Shown here in pieces: positions 16,004-23,301 of a stretch of 26,515 nt of DNA. Numbering within the stretch: the first letter of the stretch is position 1; each line of letters starts with the position of its first letter. Origin of the DNA: CAZADH01 sp964483805 (GTDB lineage: Bacteria; Muiribacteriota; Ozemobacteria; Ozemobacterales; Ozemobacteraceae); contig CAZADH010000050.1 of assembly GCA_964483805.1 (NCBI GenBank), forward strand, positions 1-26,515, read 5' to 3'. The notes beneath the pieces are model-generated. The model was not told the origin of the DNA. It worked only from the letters and a program-made list of their open reading frames with translations, and did not search any database. Made by a program: the position numbers and the translations under genes.

Positions 16004-19000
16004 ATGATGCGTTCATTGTTCGTGGGAGTAACGGGACTACGTCAGCATCAGACGAAGATGGACGTGATCTCGAACAATATTGCCAACGTAAATACAACCG
16101 GGTTCAAGAAGGGGCGGGTGCTGTTCTCCGACCTCTTCTCGCAGACCCTGCGCTACGCCCAGCAGGCGTTCGGCGGCGTCGGCGGCCTCAACCCGATGCA
16201 GGTCGGCAACGGCGTGCAACTGGCCTCGATCGACACGATCATGACCCAGGGCACCCCTGAGACCACCGGCAAAGACACCGACCTCGCCATCGAGGGGAAC
16301 GGGTTCTTCGTGGTCAACACCGGCACCGGCAAGAACGTCTACACGCGCGACGGCAACCTCGCCATCAATCCGAACTACGACCTGGTCAACTCCGGGACGG
16401 GTTACAAGGTGCAGGGGTGGTTGTCACAGCAGAATCCGGCCACCGGCAACCTGGAACTGAAAGACGACGGTGTCGCGCCCTACACGATCAACCTGATCAA
16501 GTATCTGAAAAAGCACGCGCACCAGACCAACAATATAACGTATGCATCGAACCTCGATAGCTCGAGCGACGAGCGCGACATCGTGCTCGGGCAGGACACG
16601 CTGACCTTCAAGGATTCGACGGGCAACTTCCAGAACCTCAAGTTCAAGTTCAAGAAGCTCGACAGCAAGAACTGGGTGTGGTCGGCCATGAGCGACACCC
16701 AGGGCGAGGTCGCCACCGGCGGCATCACCACCGACGAGAACGGCAAAATGCTGGTCAGCACGGTCACACCGGCCGGCACCCAGTCGACCGTCGGCGTGCC
16801 GTATTTCACCTACGACCCGGACGGCACCCCGGCACCAGCCTCGGCGACAACCCTTCTTGGCACCGTAACCAATACCGGCAACGGTGCGGCCGGAACGGTC
16901 ACCGCCTCGGGTTCGGACATCCGGGACGAGAACATCACGATCACCTACGATGGCGGCGACCCGACCCGCGCCCTTTCATACCGGGTTGTCGGCGATCAGC
17001 GCGGATTCATCGGTTCGGGCTTCCTCGGTGGCACGCAGGCCCGCATCGACGGCAATCCCGTTAACTTCGATGTTCAATGGATGCCTTCGCAGGCGCTGTC
17101 GTTCCAGGTGACCGACGCGCAAACAATGGCAACGGTCCCGCCCTCGACCAAAGAGACGCGGGCCACGGTCACCTTCAACGCCTTGACGAACTTCACCACC
17201 TCGCAGATTGTCGACAAGATCAATCAGGCCATGAACAACAGTGGCGTGCGTGCGACGGCGTATTACGATTCCGTCACCAAGAAATACTCGATCGTCAGCA
17301 ACGACACCGGCAGCAACCGCACCCTGATGATCGACAACGTCACCGGCCCGATGGCCGACCTCGGCTTCGACATGAGCACGATTGGCCGCACCCAGGTGCA
17401 ATCCACGATGGACTTCAGTTTCTTCGGCACGGCCTTCACCGGGACCCGCGACTACACCGCAGAACCCATCGCCGTTGCCAACCCGGTCAACTTTCAGATT
17501 CGCGACCAGCACTCGCACCAGGCCAACGTCTCGGTGCCGGCCGGCAACTACACCCGCGCCCAGTTGCAGTCGCTGATCCAGACCGAACTCACCAACAACA
17601 ACATTCCGGCCACGGTCACGTTCGTCGACAGCAACGTCGATCTGATTCCCGACCAACTGCGGATCAACGCCAACACGGGCGAAAAGATCCAGATCACCGA
17701 CGGCCTGGGGCTGACCACCGAACTGGGCATCGTGCCCAGCAATCAGTGGACCCCGCCCCGCGACATCGCCTTTCGGATCACCCGCCCCAACAGCCAGGTG
17801 GCCAACATTTCGATCACCCAGGCGGGCGGCCCCTACTCGGCGCAGCAACTGCAACAGACGGTACAGAACCAGATCGACGCCTCGTTTGGCGCAGGTGTGC
17901 TCGCAGCCAGCTTGTCAGACAGTAACAACGACGGCGTCGCCGACAAATTGGTGTTCGACTCGGCCAACCCGACCGAAAAGATGATCTACGACAATACCCA
18001 AAACATCTCGCTGCTCGGCATCAGTTCGGGTCTCAATGTCATGGGCACCGGCGGCGCGAAACCCGAGGTGTTCAGTAATGGCGTCGACTTCACCAACGAC
18101 GCGTGGGATCCGGTCGGCCAGGTGCAGTTCACCGTGCGCGACCGCGACGGACACACCGCATTGGTCACCTTCCCCGACCAGGTGAACGGGGCCAACCAAA
18201 TCTACACCCGAACCTCGATTGTTTCGACGATCAACACCGCACTGGCAAGCAACAATGTGGCCGCCTCGGCGAACATGATCGACACCAACAACGACGGCAC
18301 CCCCGACCAACTGGTCATTACCGGCACGCGCACCGGCGCCGGCGAGAAGGTCATTCTCTCGAGTGTCACCCGCCTCGAACAACTGGGGCTGCCCAACATC
18401 GAACAGACCGGAACCGCCGCGGTATCGCACTTCAACACCGGTGGCCTCGACTTCACCCTGACCGAGGGCACCAACCCGTGGCTGCCCAACGAGACCATGC
18501 GAATGCAGACCTACGCCGCCCGCGGCCAGGCCAACTCGGTGAACGTCTACGTGCCGCAGCCTACGGCCGATCAGGTTAAATTCGCGGTGCAACAGGGCAC
18601 CGAGACGTATCAGATCACCGGTGCGGTCCAGACCGGAGCGATTCACAAGACCAACATTACGATTTACGACTCCCTGGGTGGGCCACATGTGCTCGAAACC
18701 GTGTGGGAACACACCAACAAGGCCAGCCATGAGTGGAACTACAAGATCCAATATGAGAAATCGGACCCCGAGATCCTCTCCTGGTTGAAGGATCCGGCCA
18801 ACGGCGTCACCGATCCGGCCAATCCCACCGATGCCGAACTGGACCGCGCCAACGAAGCACTGATCACCAACCGCCGCGGCACCATCTTCTTCTTCGACAA
18901 CGGCAAAATCGACCTAGGCAAGTCACTGGTAAAAGACGTCTCCATGATCCCGATCGGGAGCAACAAGCTGACCGTGCATCTCGACAAGGCACTGATCACC

Positions 19001-19411
19001 CAGTTCGACAGCCCCTTCACCACCGCCGCCCGCGAACAGGACGGTTACGAGATGGGCCTGTTGCAGAGTGTTTTCTTCGAGCGCGACGGCACGATCAAGG
19101 GCGTCTACAGCAACGGGCAGAAACAGCCGATCGGCCAGGTCGCCCTGGCGTCGTTCAGCAATCCCGCCGGTCTCGAAAAGAACGGCAAGAACATGTATGA
19201 CGTCTCGGCCAACTCGGGACTCGCGCTCATCGGCAAGGCCCTCACTTCGGACCGCGGCAGCATCAACGCCGGCGCGCTCGAGATGAGCAACGTCGACGTG
19301 GCCGAGGAATTCACCCAGATGATCGTAACGCAACGCGCTTTCCAAGCCAACTCCCGCGTGATCACCACCTCAGACGAGATGCTCGTCGAAGTGGTGAACC
19401 TCAAGCGGTAA
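16004..19411 (+). CDS. flgE: Giant flagellar hook protein FlgE with four-repeat insertion
   Basis: FlgE polymerises into the hook. This protein has 1135 residues, against about 400-500 in most bacteria. The N-terminal rod motif (SNNIANVNTTGFKKGRV), the early D1 region with DLAIEGNGFFVVN, and the C-terminal block from IYDSLGGPH (Asp 889) to the axial helix DVAEEFTQMIVTQRAFQANS are canonical. Between NLDSSSD (about residue 185) and about residue 878 lies an insertion of roughly 690 residues at the D1/D2 boundary. It holds four related ~90-100-residue units (about 364-455, 493-580, 585-676, 703-803). Three carry D-x-N-x-D-like loops (542-550, 639-647, 760-768). GGAGGT 15990-15995 precedes ATG 16004; a second ATG follows at 16007. 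Confidence 0.96.
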   Translation: MMRSLFVGVTGLRQHQTKMDVISNNIANVNTTGFKKGRVLFSDLFSQTLRYAQQAFGGVGGLNPMQVGNGVQLASIDTIMTQGTPETTGKDTDLAIEGNGFFVVNTGTGKNVYTRDGNLAINPNYDLVNSGTGYKVQGWLSQQNPATGNLELKDDGVAPYTINLIKYLKKHAHQTNNITYASNLDSSSDERDIVLGQDTLTFKDSTGNFQNLKFKFKKLDSKNWVWSAMSDTQGEVATGGITTDENGKMLVSTVTPAGTQSTVGVPYFTYDPDGTPAPASATTLLGTVTNTGNGAAGTVTASGSDIRDENITITYDGGDPTRALSYRVVGDQRGFIGSGFLGGTQARIDGNPVNFDVQWMPSQALSFQVTDAQTMATVPPSTKETRATVTFNALTNFTTSQIVDKINQAMNNSGVRATAYYDSVTKKYSIVSNDTGSNRTLMIDNVTGPMADLGFDMSTIGRTQVQSTMDFSFFGTAFTGTRDYTAEPIAVANPVNFQIRDQHSHQANVSVPAGNYTRAQLQSLIQTELTNNNIPATVTFVDSNVDLIPDQLRINANTGEKIQITDGLGLTTELGIVPSNQWTPPRDIAFRITRPNSQVANISITQAGGPYSAQQLQQTVQNQIDASFGAGVLAASLSDSNNDGVADKLVFDSANPTEKMIYDNTQNISLLGISSGLNVMGTGGAKPEVFSNGVDFTNDAWDPVGQVQFTVRDRDGHTALVTFPDQVNGANQIYTRTSIVSTINTALASNNVAASANMIDTNNDGTPDQLVITGTRTGAGEKVILSSVTRLEQLGLPNIEQTGTAAVSHFNTGGLDFTLTEGTNPWLPNETMRMQTYAARGQANSVNVYVPQPTADQVKFAVQQGTETYQITGAVQTGAIHKTNITIYDSLGGPHVLETVWEHTNKASHEWNYKIQYEKSDPEILSWLKDPANGVTDPANPTDAELDRANEALITNRRGTIFFFDNGKIDLGKSLVKDVSMIPIGSNKLTVHLDKALITQFDSPFTTAAREQDGYEMGLLQSVFFERDGTIKGVYSNGQKQPIGQVALASFSNPAGLEKNGKNMYDVSANSGLALIGKALTSDRGSINAGALEMSNVDVAEEFTQMIVTQRAFQANSRVITTSDEMLVEVVNLKR
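17093..18412 (+). repeat. Four tandem diverged domain repeats coded inside flgE
   Basis: Each unit follows the same plan: a beta strand of the form F-x-(I/V)-(R/T)-(D/R), a short hydrophobic strand, a helix such as TRAQLQSLIQTEL, SAQQLQQTVQNQI, TRTSIVSTINTAL or TTSQIVDKINQAM, a strand, a D-rich loop, and an ending like L-x-x-LG(I/L/F). Units B-D have DSNVDLIPD, DSNNDGVAD and DTNNDGTPD; unit A lacks the Asp loop. The layout resembles flagellin hook-IN style modules. The repeats are visible in protein, not as near-identical DNA, so they are old duplications. Confidence 0.75.
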
Positions 19412-19449
19412 ACGTATTGACAACGTAAGGCGACGATGGTGATGCATCC

Positions 19450-19656
19450 ATGATCAAGGTCAAACGGATCAACGGCACACCCCTGGTCATCAATGCCGAA
19501 CTGATCGAGACCGTGCAGGCGACGCCCGATACCACGATCACGCTGACCACGGGTCGCGTCCTCGTGGTGTCGGACAGCGTCGACACGGTCATTGCCGGGG
19601 TCATCGCCTATCGCCAGGAGACCATGGGGCGACGCCTGGTCGCCGACCAGAAATGA
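19450..19656 (+). CDS. flbD: FlbD/SwrD family small flagellar protein
   Basis: This 68-residue protein begins MIKVKRINGTPLVINAELIE and continues with TTGRVLVVSDSVD, the signature of the FlbD family (SwrD in Bacillus), found after flgE in many flagellar operons. SwrD helps raise flagellar motor power in Bacillus subtilis; whether that holds here is inference. The ribosome site is weak. In many Firmicutes motA and motB follow; here a 119-bp spacer and fliL come next. Confidence 0.9.
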   Translation: MIKVKRINGTPLVINAELIETVQATPDTTITLTTGRVLVVSDSVDTVIAGVIAYRQETMGRRLVADQK

Positions 19657-19710
19657 CGAGATATCCAGCCCTACACTGTGCCACATCGAGGTGGACCATG
19701 CGCCAACGAG

Positions 19711-19732
19711 GGGGCACGTCCTTCGGTGCCCC
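19711..19732 (+). terminator. 7-bp GC hairpin after flbD, possible terminator
   Basis: GGGGCAC (19711-19717) and GTGCCCC (19726-19732) flank an 8-base loop, between flbD and the promoter-like sequence of fliL. No T-run follows. Its position at a likely transcription-unit boundary is the main support. Confidence 0.35.
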
Positions 19733-19737
19733 GTGCG

Positions 19738-19766
19738 TTGACCGCATAAAATGCGTATGATAGGAT
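19738..19766 (+). promoter_or_regulatory. Sigma-70-like promoter upstream of fliL
   Basis: TTGACC (19738-19743), a 17-base spacer and TAGGAT (19761-19766) with an upstream TGA (extended -10 form TGnTAnnnT) make a good housekeeping-type promoter. Transcription would start near 19773-19774, only about two bases before the fliL ATG at 19776, implying an almost leaderless message. The spacer contains the small inverted repeat CGCAT-AAA-ATGCG. Confidence 0.5.
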
Positions 19767-19775
19767 CGAAACTGC

Positions 19776-20243
19776 ATGTCGAATAAGGTCAAATATGCGA
19801 TTGTTGCCGTTCTCGTTCTCGTCTTGATCGCCGTGGTCGTGGCCCTCTCCTGGACCACGTCGAAGAAAGCCGTCAGCGGACCGAACGAGGCGCCACCGCC
19901 GCCCGGCGCCGAAGAGGCCCAGAAGAAGGGCCCCGAGATCGGTCGCTTCGATGTCGGCGAGTTCGTGGCCACATCGCGCGATGACGACCTGCACTACATC
20001 AAGATCGAAGTCCAGCTCGGTTACATGGGCGACCTCGAGAAAGAGTTGACCACCCGCAAATCAGAGATCCGCGACGCCATCGTGACCATCCTGATGAAGA
20101 TGACCGTGCAGCGGGCCAAAGAAGACTACATCGACAAGTTCCTGCACAAAGACATCGAAAAGAAAGTGAATGAGTTGTTGGGGGCTACCACGGCCAATAG
20201 TCGCGTGGTTCAGGTCTGGATTCCGCAGTTCCTGATCAACTGA
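19776..20243 (+). CDS. fliL: Flagellar basal-body-associated protein FliL
   Basis: FliL is a single-pass inner-membrane protein that surrounds and stabilises stator units. The 155-residue protein has one transmembrane helix (about residues 7-28), a Pro/Glu linker, and the FliL domain with VGEFVATSRDDDLHYIKIEV, a central region ending KEDYIDKFL and the C-terminal VVQVWIPQFLIN, typical of the family. No Shine-Dalgarno sequence precedes ATG 19776, which fits the leaderless promoter arrangement noted above. Confidence 0.93.
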   Translation: MSNKVKYAIVAVLVLVLIAVVVALSWTTSKKAVSGPNEAPPPPGAEEAQKKGPEIGRFDVGEFVATSRDDDLHYIKIEVQLGYMGDLEKELTTRKSEIRDAIVTILMKMTVQRAKEDYIDKFLHKDIEKKVNELLGATTANSRVVQVWIPQFLIN

Positions 20244-20265
20244 CGAGCCCAACATGCCGATAAAC

Positions 20266-20293
20266 TTGACGGGATTGCGCAATACTGTGTAAT
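20266..20293 (+). promoter_or_regulatory. Sigma-70-like promoter upstream of fliM
   Basis: TTGACG (20266-20271), a 16-base spacer and TGTAAT (20288-20293) each match the consensus at five of six bases. The 5' leader would be about 85 nt. GCCGATAA at 20256-20263, identical to the flagellar sigma-28 -10 element, lies immediately upstream, but only a poor -35 (TCAA, 16-base spacer) accompanies it. Confidence 0.45.
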
Positions 20294-20383
20294 CGAACCG
20301 TGCCGCCGGGCCGGTCGGATTCGCGGTGGCCCGCGATGCCCCGGGGTTGAGCCCCGATCTTCGCTCGTGGAGTGTGGTGCCCA

Positions 20384-21484
20384 GTGGCCGAAACGCTATC
20401 GCAAAACGAAATCGATGCATTGCTTTCGGCCCTGAACGCGCAAACTGGACCGGCCCCCGCCGAGAGTTCTGCGCCCGCCCCCACTCCCGCCTCACTCGCC
20501 GCCGGTTCCGAACCTGCTCCCCGCATGGGCGGCGGCGGTGGCGGCGGCTCGCTGCCTGCTGCCGCGTTGCTCGAAATCGACAAGCCCAAGAAGGGCAAGA
20601 TCTACGATTTCAAGCGCCAGACCAAGTTTTCCAAAGAGCAACTGCGCACGATCCAGATGATCCATGAGGGGTTCACGCGCCACCTGTCGACCTACCTGTC
20701 GACGACATTGCGCGCCTACGCACAAGCCACGATCGTCTCGGTCGACCAGTTGACCTTCGAGGAGTTCATCCGCTCGATCTTCTCGCCGACGTTCATCACC
20801 GTCTTCCATTCCGAAAAGCTCGACGGCAAGGGGATCATGGACATGAACCTCAACGTCGTGTTCGCCATTCTCGATCGTCTGCTCGGCGGCAACGGCACCC
20901 CTCTCGATACGCCCCGGCAGTTGACCGAGATCGAGGGTTCGGTCATGGAACGGATCATGGTTCGCGTGCTCACCCTTCTGCGCGAGGCCTGGATCAACGT
21001 CGTCGATCTGACCCCCCGTCTCGACTTCATCGAGAGCAATCCGCAGTTCGCCCAGATCGTGCCCCCCAACGACATGGCGCTGGCCATCGGCATCGAGATC
21101 AAGATCCAGGAAGTGACCGGATTGATGAACCTCTGCATGCCGTATGCCACCGTCGAAGCGATTGCGCCCAAATTGAACGCTGCGTCCTGGTTCGCGGCAA
21201 TCCGCAAGGAACCCCTGACGACCAACGTCGATCTGCTGACCAAGCAGATGCAGGTGGTGAGCCTTCCCATCATTGCCGAACTGGGCACGGCAACCTTGAC
21301 GCTCCAGGATCTGCTCGGTCTTCAGGTCGGCGACCTCATTCTCACCGACCGTCTGATCAAAGAGGATCTTGACGTGCGCGTCGGCAACCGGGTGAAGTTC
21401 AAGGCCCGCCCCGGCATCCTCGGCAAGAAGATGGCCATTGCCGTCACCGAGGTGGTTGCGAAGACCGAGGAGGACATTCTGTGA
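20384..21484 (+). CDS. fliM: Flagellar motor switch protein FliM
   Basis: FliM forms the C ring, receives phospho-CheY and contacts FliG. I choose GTG 20384 because the protein then begins (M)AETLSQNEIDALLSAL, the usual FliM N-terminus with its CheY-P-binding helix; the frame is also open from 20372. This gives 366 residues. After a Gly/Ala/Pro-rich linker comes the CheC-like middle domain (about residues 80-260, with LLGGNGTPLD) and the C-terminal SpoA domain (about 275-355, with LGTATLTLQDLLGLQVGD). The stop overlaps the next gene's GTG (GTGA). Confidence 0.96.
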   Translation: MAETLSQNEIDALLSALNAQTGPAPAESSAPAPTPASLAAGSEPAPRMGGGGGGGSLPAAALLEIDKPKKGKIYDFKRQTKFSKEQLRTIQMIHEGFTRHLSTYLSTTLRAYAQATIVSVDQLTFEEFIRSIFSPTFITVFHSEKLDGKGIMDMNLNVVFAILDRLLGGNGTPLDTPRQLTEIEGSVMERIMVRVLTLLREAWINVVDLTPRLDFIESNPQFAQIVPPNDMALAIGIEIKIQEVTGLMNLCMPYATVEAIAPKLNAASWFAAIRKEPLTTNVDLLTKQMQVVSLPIIAELGTATLTLQDLLGLQVGDLILTDRLIKEDLDVRVGNRVKFKARPGILGKKMAIAVTEVVAKTEEDIL

Positions 21485-22857
21485 CCGACCTTCTTTCCCA
21501 AGCCGAAATTGATGCCCTGTTGAAAGACGCCGGCGGCGGCGGTGGTGGCGAACCTCCCGCGCCTCCTTCCGGCGGCGGCGAACCGCCCGCACCTCCTCCT
21601 GGTGGCGGCGGTGGCGGTGGCGACGACGGCGGTGATGACGAGGCCGATCTTGCCAATCGGCTGACCCCCGAAGAACTCAAGCAACTGACCGAGGTTGCCA
21701 ACCTGTCGCTGGGCGCCAACAGCTCGGTCGTGCAGATGCTGGTCAATCGCCCGGTCGAGATTGCGCCGTCGCAACTGCGCATCGTCAGCTACAAGGGCCT
21801 GTCCCGCGAGTTGGCCAGCACGCCGTGCCTGATTGCGCGCATCGGTTACACCGAGGGGTTTGACGGCAACTCCTATCTGCTCTTGACCAAGAGCCTGGCT
21901 GCACTCATCGGCGACCTGATGATGGGCGGCGAAGGGCAGAACCCCGAGTTCCAGGAAATGCACATGAGTGCCGCGGGCGAATTGCTCAACCAGATGATGG
22001 GCAAGACGACGACGACACTGTCGGAAATCTTCAAAAAGCGCGTTGACATCGCACCGCCCCAGGTCGAACTGGTCGATTTTGCCAAAGGTCCGCCGAACAT
22101 GTCGGAATGGCACGAGAGTGCCGTCTTTCTCCGCATGGGCTTCAACCTCAAGATCGGCGATCTGGCCGAGGCCGAGATGATCCAGATCCTGGCCATCGAC
22201 TTCGCCAAACTGATGGCCGGCGAACTGGTCAAACCACCGGAGCCCCCGAAAAAAGCCAAGCCGGCACCGCCGCCTCCCGGCCCGTTGCCGACCGCAGGCC
22301 CGGCCGCCCCAATGCCGGGTGCAGATCCCAACGCGGGCCAGCCCGGCATGATGCCCGGTATGATGCCCGGTGGGATGCCGGGAATGATGCCGGGGATGAT
22401 GCCCGGTGGCATGCCCGGCATGATGCCCGGCATGATGCCCGGTGGGATGCCGGGTGGGATGCCGGGTGGCATGCCCGGCATGATGCCCGGTATGATGCAG
22501 GGCGGCATGCCCGGTGGCATGCCTGGGATGATGCCAGGAATGATGCAAGGCAACCCGGCGCAGTTTGGCATGCTGCAAATGCCGATGGGAGCAGGGTTGC
22601 AGTCAAACATCGACCTGCTTCTCGACGTCCCGCTGCAGATTACCGTGGAACTCGGCCGCACTCAAAAGTTGATCAAAGATGTCCTTGAACTTGGCATCGG
22701 TTCTGTAGTAGAGTTGAACAAGCTTGCAGGCGAGGCTGTTGAGGTCTTCGTCAACAATAAGCTGATCGCCAAGGGTGAGGTGGTTGTGATTGACGAGAAC
22801 TTCGCCGTGCGTATCACCAGCATCGTCAATCCGCAAGATCGGCTGCAAGCGCTGTAA
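21481..22857 (+). CDS. fliY: Flagellar motor switch phosphatase/switch protein FliY (FliN-type)
   Basis: The 458-residue protein combines an N-terminal CheY-P-binding motif (LSQAEIDALLKDA), a Gly/Pro linker, a CheC-like domain (about residues 58-255), a second very long linker and a C-terminal FliN/SpoA domain (about 372-455, DLLLDVPLQITVELGRT). Two E-x-x-N sites typical of CheC/FliY phosphatases are visible (EVANLSLG and GELLNQMMG), so CheY-P dephosphorylation is plausible. The second linker contains a Met-Pro-Gly tandem repeat (residues 289-357) not known to me in other FliY proteins. It begins at GTG 21481 within the fliM stop, after GAGGAGGAC, and is followed by cheY. Confidence 0.94.
   Translation: MTDLLSQAEIDALLKDAGGGGGGEPPAPPSGGGEPPAPPPGGGGGGGDDGGDDEADLANRLTPEELKQLTEVANLSLGANSSVVQMLVNRPVEIAPSQLRIVSYKGLSRELASTPCLIARIGYTEGFDGNSYLLLTKSLAALIGDLMMGGEGQNPEFQEMHMSAAGELLNQMMGKTTTTLSEIFKKRVDIAPPQVELVDFAKGPPNMSEWHESAVFLRMGFNLKIGDLAEAEMIQILAIDFAKLMAGELVKPPEPPKKAKPAPPPPGPLPTAGPAAPMPGADPNAGQPGMMPGMMPGGMPGMMPGMMPGGMPGMMPGMMPGGMPGGMPGGMPGMMPGMMQGGMPGGMPGMMPGMMQGNPAQFGMLQMPMGAGLQSNIDLLLDVPLQITVELGRTQKLIKDVLELGIGSVVELNKLAGEAVEVFVNNKLIAKGEVVVIDENFAVRITSIVNPQDRLQAL
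22345..22551 (+). repeat. Tandem 12-bp repeat coding a methionine-rich tetrapeptide array in FliY
   Basis: Seventeen consecutive four-residue units of the forms GMMP, GGMP and GMMQ, plus a final Gly, run over 69 residues of which 27 are Met. At DNA level the unit is a 12-mer such as GGCATGATGCCC with GGN and CCN wobble changes, so both slippage and selection on the protein are visible. Confidence 0.95.
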
Positions 22858-22876
22858 CAGGAGGAGTTGGTAACTC

Positions 22877-23239
22877 ATGGGCAAGACGATCTTGATCGTA
22901 GACGATGCCGCATTCATGCGCATGATGATCAAGGACATCCTCACCAAAAACGGCTATGAAGTGGTCGGCGAAGCCCAGACCGGAAAAGAAGCTGTCGAGT
23001 TATACGGCAAGCTCAAGCCCGATCTCGTCACCATGGATATCACCATGCCTGAAATGAACGGCATCGATGCGGTCAAGGCGATCAAAAAGAACGACCCGAC
23101 CGCGCGCATCATCATGTGCAGCGCCATGGGCCAACAAGCCATGGTTATCGATGCAATTCAGGCTGGGGCCCGCGATTTCATCGTAAAACCGTTCCAGCCA
23201 TCGCGCGTCCTGGAGGCCGTGCAAAAAGCCCTGAGGTAA
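22877..23239 (+). CDS. cheY: Chemotaxis response regulator CheY
   Basis: This is a single-domain receiver of 120 residues that, when phosphorylated, binds FliM/FliY to control rotation. The acidic pocket Asp9-Asp10, phospho-acceptor Asp54 (VTMDITMPEMNG), switch Ser82 (MCSAMG) and Lys104 (IVKPF) are all present. CAGGAGGAG lies shortly upstream of the ATG. Placement between fliY and fliO is the Firmicutes arrangement and puts the kinase target next to its probable phosphatase. Confidence 0.96.
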   Translation: MGKTILIVDDAAFMRMMIKDILTKNGYEVVGEAQTGKEAVELYGKLKPDLVTMDITMPEMNGIDAVKAIKKNDPTARIIMCSAMGQQAMVIDAIQAGARDFIVKPFQPSRVLEAVQKALR

Positions 23240-23301
23240 CGACGCCCGGCCAATGATTGGCCGGGTGACAACCGATTTGATCTGCCTCTCACGGAGGAGA
23301 A

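Noticed and set aside
20372..20383. Earlier GTG start for fliM
   Set aside because: Starting at 20384 gives the conserved FliM N-terminus directly; the extra four residues (MWCP) are atypical and overlap the ribosome site.
20492..21592. 366-residue minus-strand ORF opposite fliM
   Set aside because: Antisense shadow with Arg/His-rich random composition, no ribosome site considered convincing.
22345..22551. CRISPR-like or minisatellite array
   Set aside because: The 12-bp unit is contiguous, has no spacers and stays in frame within fliY, so it is a coding repeat.
21322..22578. 418-residue minus-strand ORF with His/Ala/Gly/Pro repeats opposite fliY
   Set aside because: The repeat is the reverse reading of the Met-Pro-Gly array; fliY is certain on the + strand.
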